Assembly (NCBI RefSeq): GCF_023856365.1
Contig: NC_064548.1
Span: 5,487,642-5,551,641, forward strand
From: Brienomyrus brachyistius
Taxonomy: Eukaryota > Chordata > Actinopteri > Osteoglossiformes > Mormyridae
Direction of reading: 5' to 3'
DNA: 64,000 nt
A program made the translations under genes and the position numbers. Position 1 is the first letter of the stretch. Each line of letters opens with the position of its first letter. Shown in pieces: positions 38,283 through 48,538 of this stretch. The notes below the pieces were generated by a model. That model was not told the DNA's origin. It saw only the letters and a program-made list of their open reading frames with translations, and did not search any database.

Positions 38283-38738
38283 TAGTGACTGGTTATAGCC
38301 AACAAAAGGGGGGGGGGGAACAACAAAGGCGTGGTTTGAGAGGTGGTAAATTCAGCCTCTCAAAGTAGGTTAGGGGAGTAAATTATGAACAGCTGATTTA
38401 CAGGAAGGCCTGTGTGTTACCAGACACCTTAACTTAGATGGGTTTCAGGATGTGCACCCCCCACCCCCCCAGCCAGAGAAGCTTAAGCTATAAGACCGTC
38501 TGTATGTTTGATAAGTTAAAGTCGGACCTGAGATGGTCACGAGGAGATTGGCGGCTGTTCTGAGAGGAGGGAGGAGAACGCGTAAAAAGGATTCCCCCAA
38601 CCCCATGACGTTCCTCAACCCCAGAGGCTCTGGTTACCGAGGCGATGGAGCATACAGGTCACCGACCCTGTCACCCTGTTCATAACGGAACGTGTGTATG
38701 CACCGGCCCGCTAACGAGGCTTTCTGTCTTGGTTTCAG

Positions 38739-38876
38739 GCACGCAGGAGGTGTCCGTGAAGTGTGCGCTCAATCACATGCAGTGCCTCGGTACAAACACG
38801 TGCATTCATTTCAACAAGCTCTGCGACGGGGCCAAGGACTGCGAAGACGGCTTCGACGAGGGCGTCCACTGCAGAG
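38739..38876 (+). CDS. lrp1b: lrp1b exon 3: second LDLa module (partial gene)
   Basis: This is the second LDLa module of the same receptor. The acceptor TTTCAG ends at 38738, and the exon's first two bases (GC) complete the cysteine begun by the T at 15198, so the two exons join in frame. The encoded module has six cysteines (KC, QC, TC, LC, DC, HC) with the core [18 protein letters not shown]. The donor is G|GTGGGT at 38877, phase 1, and the length is 138 bp. The usual Ser of the SDE motif is Phe here (GFDEG). Human LRP1B, as I remember it, has Tyr at this place (GYDEG) while LRP1 has Ser, and LNH--CLGTN also fits LRP1B. The acidic Ca2+ ligands D, D, D and E are kept. Confidence 0.87.
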
Positions 38877-39644
38877 GTGGGTCTTCCGGACCCGGCACAC
38901 CAGATTACGAATGTTTGTATCGTGATTTTGATCTCATTTTCATAATTTTTACCCAGCGCTTCCCACTGAATTTATGGTGCTGACTGACTGGGGGTGCTGG
39001 CTTTCTGAACTTTATCACAATGCATGGAATTCCTGCTTGATCTTACAGTGGGGTGCGGACATGCGCGAATTCAAAGAAGAACCTTTTTTAGATATAGGCT
39101 CAAAAAAAGCAGAAGTGATACAAATAATATGCAATGTCAAGTTCAGAAGTCAGTTGTCTCTTTTACACAGACTCAGTAGCCATAAAAACACCTACGTTTA
39201 GCTGATAGAAATTAATTTTGTCCTTAGGAACATAAGTAGCTAGCCTGTTTCGTGGCTAATGAAGTCTTCCATATATGACAAGATACGTATCACAGATGCC
39301 ACTGCCTGAGCATGTCTGTTGGAATTGACTAGAATACTACTAGCAGGCTAGCAAGTCAATTCACAGCACTGCTGATTGCTAATTGCTCTATTTGTCTGTC
39401 CCATAATGACATTCAGTGAGAAATATCTGATAGTGTATTTTACTGCATACTTTCCCTTAATGTAATTTGAACTGATAACCAAAACAGCTTCTTTCCTGGG
39501 GTTACTGATAATGGGAAAACAAACTTCATAGCAAGCAAGCTGGTTCCGACAGGATGGGTCATACGATTTACTTGCATCCAGACGAAGACGGTAAAATTTA
39601 AAAGCATGGTGATGAAGGTTCTTAAAATGACAGAAAATAAATAA

Positions 39645-39830
39645 ATAAAACAACATATTTTATTAAGTATTTGAAATATTTTTAATACATAAAATACAAC
39701 CTCTCAAAGTATTTCATAGCAAATCGCATCGGTTTTTTCCATCCAGCGAAATACAAAGTACAAAATACTTTTTAAAAATGTAATGCGTATTTAGAATACA
39801 TTTGACTGAAATACTGCCCATCTCTGACGC
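39645..39830. repeat. AT-rich dispersed repeat (AAATACTTT words)
   Basis: TTAAGTATTTGAAATATTTT, CTCAAAGTATTTCATAGC, CAAAATACTTTTTAAAAATG and GACTGAAATACTGCCCATCT form a self-complementary AT-rich unit ending CCCATCTCTGACG. It resembles short non-autonomous fish elements with an ACTGCCCATCTCTG end. Confidence 0.45.
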
Positions 39831-40324
39831 TTGGTAGGTACAGGTTAGTGGAAAAATTAATTTTCGAAGTCCCACAATTGCAGCAACGAATAAAATAAAT
39901 AAAAAATTAATCGAGTAATATATGGCTGTGGGTATGTGGTGCATTTTGATGCCAGTGAATGGTTTATTGCAAGTTCATGCATCTAACAAACTGTAGAAGA
40001 CACCTTCCCTGTTTGTGTAAGGCCACAGACGTACCTTTTATGACAGAGGTTGCTCACTGAAAGTGATATGCTGGTTGTGTTGCTGAGTTATTGTGTGGTT
40101 CTCAGCATGCCGGTGGTTTCTCAGGCAGGGAGAGCTAGGCCTCAGCCTGGCATCAGGAAAAACAAAGCTGATGCATGGTCACCATGACAGTGCAGTGTCC
40201 ACTGTGGGATTTGAGCAGCACCTAACATCACTGCCTTACACGGTGGCCTCTCTCTGCCCCCCAGCTTTGCCGTGGACACTAATCGTATTCCTGACAGGTT
40301 TTTTCGAAGTGTATGTTCTCTCCT

Positions 40325-40356
40325 CTTTCTCTCTCTCTCTCTCTCTCTCCTCTCTC
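40325..40356. repeat. CT microsatellite
   Basis: There is a nearly pure TC/CT dinucleotide tract followed by CTCACACACGCACACA. Confidence 0.9.
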
Positions 40357-41554
40357 ACACACGCACACAAACTCACTCTGTCTTTCTCTCCATCATTTTT
40401 TCACCACATAATTGGTTTCTCTGAAACCATTCTTGTAACATTAGCAGAAATAAGTTTCAACATATAAAAGTTATATAAAAATGACAGCAAGTAAGATTTA
40501 CTGCTATGGAGGCCTTAAGATTCCCCAAACACAGAAGGGGACGTGGTCATACTTACCAGAACTTTCTCTCCCTGTATAAGCTGACATTATGTCCAAAGTG
40601 TTTCCTGTCAAGCACAATATCTGCTTCCAGCAGTGACCAGTTCAAAAGTCACTCAGCTGTAGATGATGTCTTTCTCCTTGAGTGACTCCAGAACAGGAGC
40701 CCTACAGTGTAACTTTCTCAGTCAAAGGGAGTCGTCAGGTAATGTGTGTTTACTTGGACTTGCAAGGACCCCCGTGAAGTTTCAACCGAAGCCATTGGAG
40801 GCGTTTTCAGTATGTTTGGGGGGGGGGACTGCAATACAGGCACCAGTGTTTCATTTTCGCCTGCACATCTCTGGCCTCCCTCCTTCCTGTCACCTTTGTT
40901 TTATTCTGTTATTCCTTCTCCCTATTATTGCGGGAGAAACGCCATCCGTGCCAAATCACATCCTGAATGCATTCGGGTTGGTCATTCGCATTGGCCTTGT
41001 ACAGCAAATTCCCCTCTTCGAAATACCCTGCTGTAAGCGGGTCAGAGAAACAGAAAGTTATGTGAGTCACTTTGGATGAAACAAGCCGTCACAGAGTCGG
41101 CGAAGTGTTTCTGCAGTGAGATGCTCACCAAGTGGATGCCAGTGTTTTCTGGGGCTGTCCCTCTCCACCATCATGCCATCGATGATGCCAGCGGCTGTCG
41201 CTGCTAATATGCGTCTTATATTACATTTCAATGCTTATGTTTGTTTGATGAGAACTCAGTCGGGGGTCGTGGGAGTGAATAGGCCATGATTGAATTTGGT
41301 CGCAAACACTTAAGAATATTACCAGCTAATTTTCACTGCCTCTCTGTTTATTAATACCAAATTTCAATCAGCCTTTTTGCATAAATAAGGGGTCCTTTGC
41401 CTACTTTTCATAGCATTCGTTCAGGAATATAACCTTTTGAATAAAAGTTTTATTTACAAGCTGGTACTAAAAAGCTTCAGCTTGTAAATAAGCATAGTAA
41501 TATAATTTGTTACATAATTAATGTCCACATAATTTTTATATTGCATAATTTATG

Positions 41555-41645
41555 AAATGCCCTGTGATGGTTGTCTTCTCCTGCCTGGGATAAACTCCAA
41601 AACTGCATTGGAGAACCATTAAAGCAAGAGACGAAGAGATAATTA
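41555..41645 (+). repeat. DANA-like SINE 3' remnant
   Basis: GCCCTGTGATGGTTGTCTTC, TCCTGCCTGGGATAAACTCC and a weak tail (AAGAGACGAAGAGATAATTA) correspond to the 3' part of the SINE body (CCCTGCGATGAGTTGGCTCC in the 35-kb copy). Confidence 0.4.
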
Positions 41646-42443
41646 ATATAAATATGATTAATATAGCCATGATTTATCTAATTGCATACTGTTTGCATAA
41701 TTGTGGAAATTTACATGAATGGTAACGTTTAGTCTTTCTCAGGGCTGCACAAGACATCACTCGCTATGACGGCTCGTCTGAAAATAAGGCCTGACAGCTA
41801 GTGTGTGTGCAGTGAGCTGCCAGGGTGGTCAGAAACCAGGAGAGGCACGACCGGTCATGTCAGCGGGCCCAGCCTCAGCCCAGACCGTGATTGGTTAATA
41901 ACAGAGCCCCATCTTACTGTATAAGCCTTTGTTATATCCTCACAACCCCTTTATTATCAACACAAGTCGCTGATCATGTATCAGCTTTATTCCTGGTTTG
42001 TCAACATGTGAATAATGAAGTCTCACATAGTCAGTATTTCTCTTCTGTCCTTCATTTAGACCTTGACGGGCATCTTAAAAGCTCAGCTGCAGAAGAATAT
42101 GTGCAAGGTTCATTCACAGGTGGTGACTAGGTCTCGGCTGGCCATCTGGTGTGGCGGGCATTTTCCTGTTGGGCCGAGGGCTTTACGAGCCAACAAAATT
42201 CATAGTATGGGAGCCTCCTCCCCCCTCCAATCAGCAACGTTTATTGTGGAGACCACTATCCCCCCCCCCTCCCCAACTGCTGAAATGTATCATGGATATG
42301 CTTGTATGCAATTATGTGTTTGTCTGGGCAAATGTCCAGGGCTGATTTAATCCTAATTCAGCCCTGGTGGTCAATGGATGGATATATAAAATGGATGAAA
42401 GGATGGATGGATGGCTTGGTTCAAGGGGCTGGGTCTATGATGG

Positions 42444-42728
42444 TGTCACACTGGATCGCGGGCAGAGCGGCGATCGTGCGGGCGAGCAGGCAGAAACGGG
42501 CAAACACGCCGTAATCAGGGCAAACAAGGGGTTTATTCCGAAAGACGGGGCAGGGACCAGAAGACGCCAACTAACATCAATGACAGACACGGGTTAGTAC
42601 AAATCAGGAACTTAAATACATGAAACAAGGCAGCAGGAAACAAGACACGACTGGGCACGATCAGGAAATCACACGTGGGTAATTAGGGGGCGTGGCACAC
42701 ACGAGGAGCGGACGGAGCGGGCGTCACA
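42444..42728 (-). repeat. 3' LTR of the compact LTR element
   Basis: This copy looks identical to 44771-45055 over all 285 bp. The left flank GATGG (42439-42443) is one half of the target duplication. Confidence 0.9.
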
Positions 42729-42830
42729 GAACCCCCCCCCAAAGGCGCGCTACACCGGGCGCGCCCGGGAGGAGGCGAAGGACGGGACGAGACCGGGAAA
42801 CCAGAACCTGAAAGACAAGGGCAAAAAAAA

Positions 42831-44768
42831 TCAACGGGGAACAGGGAACAAGACAGACAGGCAAAACTGACAAAGAGGCAGGAGCCAGGACAGGACACTA
42901 CACAAGACAGGAAAAGCCGACAGACAGACCAGGAAGGGAGAAACAGAGGGAATAGGCGGAACAAAAGGAGCGGGAGTGACGGGAGGGAACGACGGGAAAC
43001 CAGGAACAGAGCGGGGCGGAACAAAGGGACCAGGAACAGAGGACGGCGGGACAAAGGCAGGAGGAGGAACAAAGACAGGCGGGACAGGGACAGGAAAGAA
43101 GGGAGAGAAGGAGGAGGAAGGAAGGGGAGCCCGAGGGAGCCCCAGCGGGCGACGGGAGGCAGCCGGAGGGGCCGCAGGCGGCCGGGAGGCCGGAGCCGGA
43201 GGGGACCTCGGAGGGGCCGAGGAGGCAGGGCGAGGGACCCGCGGAGGGGCCAGGGAGGGAGCAGGAGGGAGCACCGGAGAAGGGGACGAGGGAGCAGGAG
43301 GGGCCCACGGCGAAGGCCCAGAGGAGGGGGGAGCCGCAGCAGGCGGCGACGTCCGGTGGAGGGCCGGAGGTAGGGGCCCCGCAGGCAACCGAGGAGCCGC
43401 CGTCGGGGAACCCCCAGGCGACCGACCAGGCACCGGAGGGGGGAGCGAGGCGGGGCGACGAGGCATCGGAGAGGGACCCGCAGGCGACAGCCGACCCGGA
43501 GGGCCAGGACCCGCAGGCGCCAACCGAGCCCCAGCGCAGGCGAGGCAGGGCGAGCCAGGGGGCAGGGCGGGCAGGACCCCAGCCCTGCGTCTGTGTCCCC
43601 GCCCCTTACGGGACACGGACATCACGCCCCTCGGTCGGGGCCGAGGACGCCGAGGCAAGGGCAGACGAGTCACAGGAGCGGGGCCAGGGACAGGAGCGGG
43701 GCCAGGGACAGGAGCGGGGCCAGGGACAGGAGCGGGGCCAGGGACAGGAGCTGGCTGCAGTGGGGGCGCCTGCCCGGGAGCTGCAGCAGGCGGCTGCAGT
43801 GGGGGCGCCTCTGCAGGAACAGGAGCGCGGTCAGGAACAGGAGCTGGCTGCAGTGGGGGCGCCTGCCCGGGAGCTGCAGCAGGCGGCTGCAGTGGGGGCG
43901 CCTGCCCTGGAGCTGCAGCAGGCGGCTGCACGGGAGCGGGGTCCGCCGGCAATGGCGGCTGCACGGGAGCGGGGTCCGCCGGCAATGGCGGCTGCACGGG
44001 AGCGGGGTCCGCCGGCAATGGCGGCTGCACGGGAGCGGGGTCCGCCGGCAATGGCGGCTGCACGGGAGCGGGGTCCGCCGGCAATGGCGGCTGCACGGGA
44101 GCGGGGTCCGCCGGCAATGGCGGCTGCACGGGAGCGGGGTCCGCCGGCAATGGCGGCTGCACGGGAGCGGGGTCCGCCGGCAATGGCGGCTGCACGGGAG
44201 CGGGGTCCGCCGGCAATGGCGGCTGCACGGGAGCGGGGTCCGCCGGCAACGGTGGCCGTTCAGACGGCGTAGCCGGGACCGGTGCTCTCCGGACAGGAAA
44301 AGCTGCCTGGGGAGACAGCTTAGCAGAGCTAGGGACCTTCCGGGCGATTGGGGAGACCTCCCGATCCTCCTCCGGGAGGGCCGCCGGGATGAGGGCACAT
44401 GCCCTCAAGGCGATCGTCGGGGCGATCGCCGGTTCCTTCCGTCTCCTCCTCCGGCTTTTGGTAGCGGCGGGAGGTGGAGCTACGTCCGCCAATGCGGACG
44501 GCGGAAGGACGGGTCCCCGCTCGCAGGGAGCGACTGAGCGCTGGGTCCGGAGCTGAGCTATCCGCTGGAGACCCTTGCGCAGCCCCTCGGCCAAGCGGGC
44601 TTCCAGGTCGAGGGCTAGCTCCCCGAGGGTCCTCTCACACCAGCGGACAAGGCTCCACGCTGGACGATCCTCAGTGATACCGGGTTGGGATCTCCAGTAC
44701 GCTACCTGTTCTCCGAGGCGGAAGTACTCCTCCTCGGAGATGTAAGCAGCCTTGTTGTGGTCTGTCAT
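42831..44768 (-). CDS. proline-rich Gag-like ORF of the compact LTR element
   Basis: This ORF of 645 codons has its ATG just inside the 5' LTR, and the frame also stays open upstream into the LTR. Residues 1-80 (MTDHNKAAYISEEEYFRLGE start) look like a folded, charged, partly helical segment with few prolines. A basic patch, KSRRRRRK, follows at about 104-111. From about residue 165 there are about ten copies of the 11-residue unit PPLPADPAPVQ, then APVPGP-type repeats, and then a long Pro/Ser/Ala region to the end. There is no CCHC knuckle, protease or polymerase motif. It may be a Gag-like packaging protein or only RNA-level sequence. The Gag idea is inferred from position alone. The start could lie further upstream in the LTR (CTG/ATG codons from 44897). 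Confidence 0.5.
   Translation of the reverse strand: MTDHNKAAYISEEEYFRLGEQVAYWRSQPGITEDRPAWSLVRWCERTLGELALDLEARLAEGLRKGLQRIAQLRTQRSVAPCERGPVLPPSALADVAPPPAATKSRRRRRKEPAIAPTIALRACALIPAALPEEDREVSPIARKVPSSAKLSPQAAFPVRRAPVPATPSERPPLPADPAPVQPPLPADPAPVQPPLPADPAPVQPPLPADPAPVQPPLPADPAPVQPPLPADPAPVQPPLPADPAPVQPPLPADPAPVQPPLPADPAPVQPPLPADPAPVQPPAAAPGQAPPLQPPAAAPGQAPPLQPAPVPDRAPVPAEAPPLQPPAAAPGQAPPLQPAPVPGPAPVPGPAPVPGPAPVPGPAPVTRLPLPRRPRPRPRGVMSVSRKGRGHRRRAGVLPALPPGSPCLACAGARLAPAGPGPPGRLSPAGPSPMPRRPASLPPPVPGRSPGGSPTAAPRLPAGPLPPALHRTSPPAAAPPSSGPSPWAPPAPSSPSPVLPPAPSLAPPRVPRPASSAPPRSPPAPASRPPAAPPAASRRPLGLPRAPLPSSSFSPFFPVPVPPVFVPPPAFVPPSSVPGPFVPPRSVPGFPSFPPVTPAPFVPPIPSVSPFLVCLSAFPVLCSVLSWLLPLCQFCLSVLFPVPR
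43930..44262. repeat. 33-bp minisatellite inside the LTR element ORF
   Basis: About ten nearly identical 33-bp units, containing GGGAGCGGGGTCCGCCGGCA and ATGGCGGCTGCAC, keep the ORF in frame and encode PPLPADPAPVQ. Next to them, four to five 18-bp units (GGAGCGGGGCCAGGGACA, 43678-43750) encode APVPGP-type repeats, and 43752-43925 holds longer GGCTGCAGTGGGGGCGCCTG repeats. Confidence 0.9.
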
Positions 44769-44769
44769 T
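44760..44769 (-). promoter_or_regulatory. putative self-complementary primer-binding site
   Basis: One base inside the 5' LTR the minus strand reads AATGACAGAC. This is perfectly complementary over 10 nt to the predicted RNA 5' end GTCTGTCATT at 44915-44906. In the Tf1/sushi group of Ty3-type elements the transcript's own 5' end primes reverse transcription in this way. No match to a tRNA 3' end was recognised. The ORF's ATG (44768-44766) lies inside this site. Confidence 0.65.
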
Positions 44770-44770
44770 C

Positions 44771-45055
44771 TGTCACACTGGATCGCGGGCAGAGCGGCGA
44801 TCGTGCGGGCGAGCAGGCAGAAACGGGCAAACACGCCGTAATCAGGGCAAACAAGGGGTTTATTCCGAAAGACGGGGCAGGGACCAGAAGACGCCAACTA
44901 ACATCAATGACAGACACGGGTTAGTACAAATCAGGAACTTAAATACATGAAACAAGGCAGCAGGAAACAAGACACGACTGGGCACGATCAGGAAATCACA
45001 CGTGGGTAATTAGGGGGCGTGGCACACACGAGGAGCGGACGGAGCGGGCGTCACA
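44771..45055 (-). promoter_or_regulatory. 5' LTR with predicted promoter and poly(A) signal
   Basis: On the minus strand there is a TATA-like TATTTAAG at 44945-44938. A predicted RNA start, GTCTGTCATTGATG, lies about 30 bp downstream at 44915. AATAAA sits at about 44864-44859. Start-site placement rests on the spacing, on conservation in the two solo LTRs (50803 and 55168), and on complementarity to the primer site. Confidence 0.75.
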
Positions 45056-46603
45056 GATGGGCTTTCAGGTCTAAAAAACCTACAAAAGATTTGTACACAT
45101 GGATCTGAGTATATTAAAATACGATTAGCCAGCATAATAATTAGATTATGTCTGAACAGTTGACTTAAGTATTTAGCCACTGGTTTACAAACTATTAGAT
45201 CTTCCATAAATATATAACAGATATAGAAGCCTGTCTAATATATATTGATACAGTATATCACACTGCAACATGATCTACTGGAGAGAGCGTGAATATAGCA
45301 ACGTGAAACAGGGATGGAAGGATAGGACTGGAACTTACTTTGGTTATGGGGGTGGACACTGGTTTGATGGAATAAAAACTGACAGCTGATTTCGTACAAG
45401 AAATAGGTGGGCGGAGTGAGCAGGCTTGCCGCCCAGAGCAAGATGTCCACTTTCACTGCCCTCTTATCTAATATATACACTAAGAAGTTAGCCAATGTGA
45501 GCCAATTTTGAAGCATTCCAGGCTGATGCTAATGCATGTGTTTATTACAGATGCTATTACTTACAATAACAAGATTGATTAGATGCATTTATTATTATTA
45601 GATGACAGAGGTAGGCCACCCTCTCCTTTTATATTCTGTTAAATTAGCCTCTCCGCTTAGGTTCATCACAGAAGTATTCTAATGCAGATTGAGTTGAAAA
45701 ATGTTACTAAAACGTTTGTCCATTTTATAAATCACTCCTCAATGTCAATGCATCAGTGCATAAGATAATGGAAGAGTACAATTAATCTGATGACTGCAGT
45801 GCTTATTTAACTATTAGAATATTCCAGTCTGTTACCAGTGTTCAGCCCGGAGTCTTCTCTGGTCTGCAGTTTCAATATCCAGTCTCAGTATGTTTGCGGA
45901 AATGTTTGATTTTACTGTACCTAGTTATGACTTAGGGTGTTGATGGCTCATATTGAATTCTAATGCGCAAGGATCGAATATGAACACTTAATAAAAATCA
46001 GCGAGATCACCATTGTATAAAAATATATACATTTTATATGGCTTTCTTTTAGTAACAATATCCTATTTTACTTGCAAATCCTCCAGTTGATAATACTGCA
46101 GTTGTTGTTCACGAAGGCATAGAAGTCACAGGCGAGAGCTGAGCGAGTGGAGCGATCCTCTCTCTTCCTATTGTATGAATAAACATGATGGCATCCTGAG
46201 AATCTCTTCATAATATCAACCATATGGGAAGTGATTTTTTTTTTCAGAATAATTTATGCTCCACTTTACAGAACTAAACCTTCATGCAAAAGAAGACAAT
46301 CAGCTTATCCCACTAAGCCACCTGTCTCATGCTGCACACGAGTTAGCATGCACCGTAAAGAGACAATGAACGCAGGCGAGTCTACAGGTGCGTCTGCATA
46401 ATTACTTGCATTGCGCCCGGACACAGGTGGCTGTTGTCCATCTTCAAGAACTATTACATGCTTCCAAGCGTTTTCTGGAAGTTGTGTGTCAAGTTGAGGA
46501 TGCGGAGCAACAGGGATGGTACCAAATTGTATATTACCTAAAACTGTAAATCTGTAGATAAAGTTATAGAATGTTAATTTCATTTAAAGTATTTGGAGTT
46601 GCA

Positions 46604-46963
46604 GGGGTGGCATGGTGGTGCAGTGGTTAGCACTGTTCCCCCTCACCTCTGGGACCCGTGTTCAAGTCTCTGCCTGGGTTACATGTGTGTGGAGTTTGCA
46701 TGTTCTCCCCATGTCGTCGTGGGGTTTCCTCCGGGTACTCCGGTTTTCCCTCACAGCCCAAAGATATGCTGGGGCTAATTGGAGCTAAATTGCCCGTAGC
46801 TATGCATGTGTGAGTGAGTGGTGCGTGAGTGTGCCCTGTGATGGGCTGGCTCCCCATGAGGGTTGTTCCCTGCCTTGTGCCCATAGCTTCCAGGATAGGC
46901 TCCGGACTCCCCGTGACCCAGAAGGATAAGCGGTTTGGGAAATGGATGGATGGATGGATGGAT
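46604..46963 (+). mobile_element. DANA-like tRNA-derived SINE, near full length
   Basis: The head is GGTGGCATGGTGGTGCAGTG with GTTAGCACTGTT. The B-box equivalent is GTGTTCAAGTC. The body has TGTGGAGTTTGCATGTTCTC and TTTCCTCCGGGTACTCCGGT, and the tail has GGATAAGCGGTTTGGGAAAT and five GGAT units. It has the same order as 35273-35622 with modest divergence. Confidence 0.85.
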
Positions 46964-46977
46964 AATTTCATTGTTCG

Positions 46978-47250
46978 TTGTCACGTTTGTTCAGAGGAAC
47001 ACTGAAATTCTTACGCAGTTACATGAGAGGAGACAGGCATATGGGGGTGGTAGGACAAACAATGCAATACAGGACAAACAACAATGCAATAAAAGACAAG
47101 GCAGTGCAATATAAGAACAAGTAGACAATAAATAAGCAATAAATAGGTAATGCATTGGGGATAAGGCTGTGCAAATAACCATAAAGTATTAAAGTGCTGA
47201 TGAAGTGCAGGAGTACAATATTAATAACACTGTGCAATACAATGCAGTAT
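46978..47250. repeat. retroposon-like repeat with CAATAxA words
   Basis: TTCGTTGTCACGTTTGTTCA, GAGGAACACTGAAATTCTTA and CGCAGTTACATGAGAGGAGA match 27128-27185. After that come ACAATGCAATACAGGAC, ACAATGCAATAAAAGACAAG and GGCAGTGCAATATAAGAACA, which are loosely tandem. A related start, CAAATTTTATTTGTCAAGAG and GTGAAGTGCTTTTCC, sits at 47475-47550. The family is unknown. Confidence 0.45.
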
Positions 47251-48483
47251 ATCTTGAGTATACTGTATATTCATAACATTAAGGTGTACTTCATACTGCC
47301 GATACAATGACTGTCATACTCTTGCTTTTATAACCTCTAGTGCAACTGGAAAAAGATACACAGAGTTAGTATATGGGTACTTTACTGAAGAATGTCTCAG
47401 ACTCCATCTATTTGTCTCCTGGCCTTGGATATAAACAAGATGCAGTCATCCTTCATGACTTTCTTTTTCGGGGTTTCAAATTTTATTTGTCAAGAGCAAA
47501 CACAAGACGACAAACGTGCACCACTGCGCGGTGAAGTGCTTTTCCAGACGGCTGCATGGATTGTGCTCGAAAAGGGAAATATGTAATACAAAGAAAACAA
47601 GCATGAAAAAGATAAATAACATAGATTAAAATTAAAATGAGATTTAAATACTGCTAAGAATAAAAGAAAAAATAAAAGAAGTGAAAGATGGAAAAAGTTG
47701 TAATGATATCAACGTCCCCGCCATGGCTGTGCCGGCTCCCCTCTCAGATGGTTTAACCTTTTTTGACCCACTGCAAATCGTCCTGCGACCAAACGGTTGA
47801 GAAGCCCTGATCTTGACGCCAGCAGTATTGTAAGCGCTGGATGATAATGCGTTATAGGATGCTGCTCAAACACTGATACATATTAAATGGGAACAGGTGG
47901 TGCCTCAGGAGACAGACAGACAGAAGGCAGGGGCAGATGTGAGGCCAGTGATTTATACAAGGAAATAAAGGCAGAAACAAGCACTGGGGCACAGCGGAGC
48001 TGCCCAGAGCACAGTCTAAACTGTGATTAACGGGAGACGCTGGCATCTCCCCTCTGCGCTGCATGATGCCAAAGGAGTGTATCCCCATTTCACGGGGCAA
48101 TAAAATATTTATCCCGAGAGCTTAAAGACACCATGGGGCTCAGTTGGAATTACTTTTCCCAGTATCCCAGTGGCTAAAGGATGAACGATCCGGAAAGTGG
48201 CGAAGGATTGTTGCCATGTGTTCTGGGGCTGAGAAGGAATAAGCTTCCGTGGGTGGGAAAAGGGCCTAAGGGCACCGACGCGTGCCGACTGTGGAGAGAT
48301 TCCCCATCCATTTAGGATGGCAAAGACAGCACATGTGCAGATGCTTATTTTAAAAGCCCTCAGATTTAGATGGATGTGGTCCATTGTACACGGTCGATGA
48401 ATGAATGACTGGTGATCACAGCAGGTCACTGTCAATAGTAATAACATGCCTCTGGAATGCCATCCTATTTCTGTATATTTATT

Positions 48484-48538
48484 AATTAGATAGATGGACA
48501 GACAGACAGACACAGACAGGGAGACAGACAGGTAGATG
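48484..48538. repeat. GACA/GATA microsatellite
   Basis: TAGATAGATGGACAGACAGACAGACACAG-type tetranucleotide repeats (about 48487-48533) abut the left end of the Tc1 element at 48539. Confidence 0.8.

Larger units (their letters stand above)
15199..38738 (+). other. lrp1b: lrp1b intron 2 (complete)
   Basis: This intron of 23,540 bp lies between the two LDLa exons, with GT at 15199 and AG at 38737-38738, phase 1. It is packed with mobile-element relics, which are listed separately. No exon-like coding signal was recognised in the remaining stretches: 17699-19277, 21076-23975, 24561-26838, 27191-29262, 29282-30787, 31173-33130, 34016-35272, 36740-37292 and 38283-38738. The segment 28640-29060 is very AT-rich with repeated TAATTAG-like words. 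It could be simply low-complexity or could hold regulatory sites, but nothing in the sequence alone decides this. Confidence 0.8.
42444..45055 (-). mobile_element. compact non-autonomous LTR retroelement (Tf1/sushi-like priming)
   Basis: Two 285-bp LTRs (42444-42728 and 44771-45055), identical by eye, flank about 2.04 kb. Read on the minus strand, each LTR starts TGTGACGCCCG and ends CAGTGTGACA. A perfect 5-bp target duplication, GATGG, flanks the whole element (42439-42443 and 45056-45060). A G-rich polypurine-type tract lies just before the 3' LTR (42731-42746). The interior has a single long ORF and no room for protease, reverse transcriptase or integrase, so the element must have moved using proteins supplied elsewhere. 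The identical LTRs imply a recent insertion. Confidence 0.9.

Noticed and set aside
43593..44537. + strand ORFs of 314 and 526 codons in the LTR element
   Set aside because: They are shadows of the GC-rich repeated minus-strand ORF. The LTR promoter, poly(A) signal and primer site all point to minus-strand expression.
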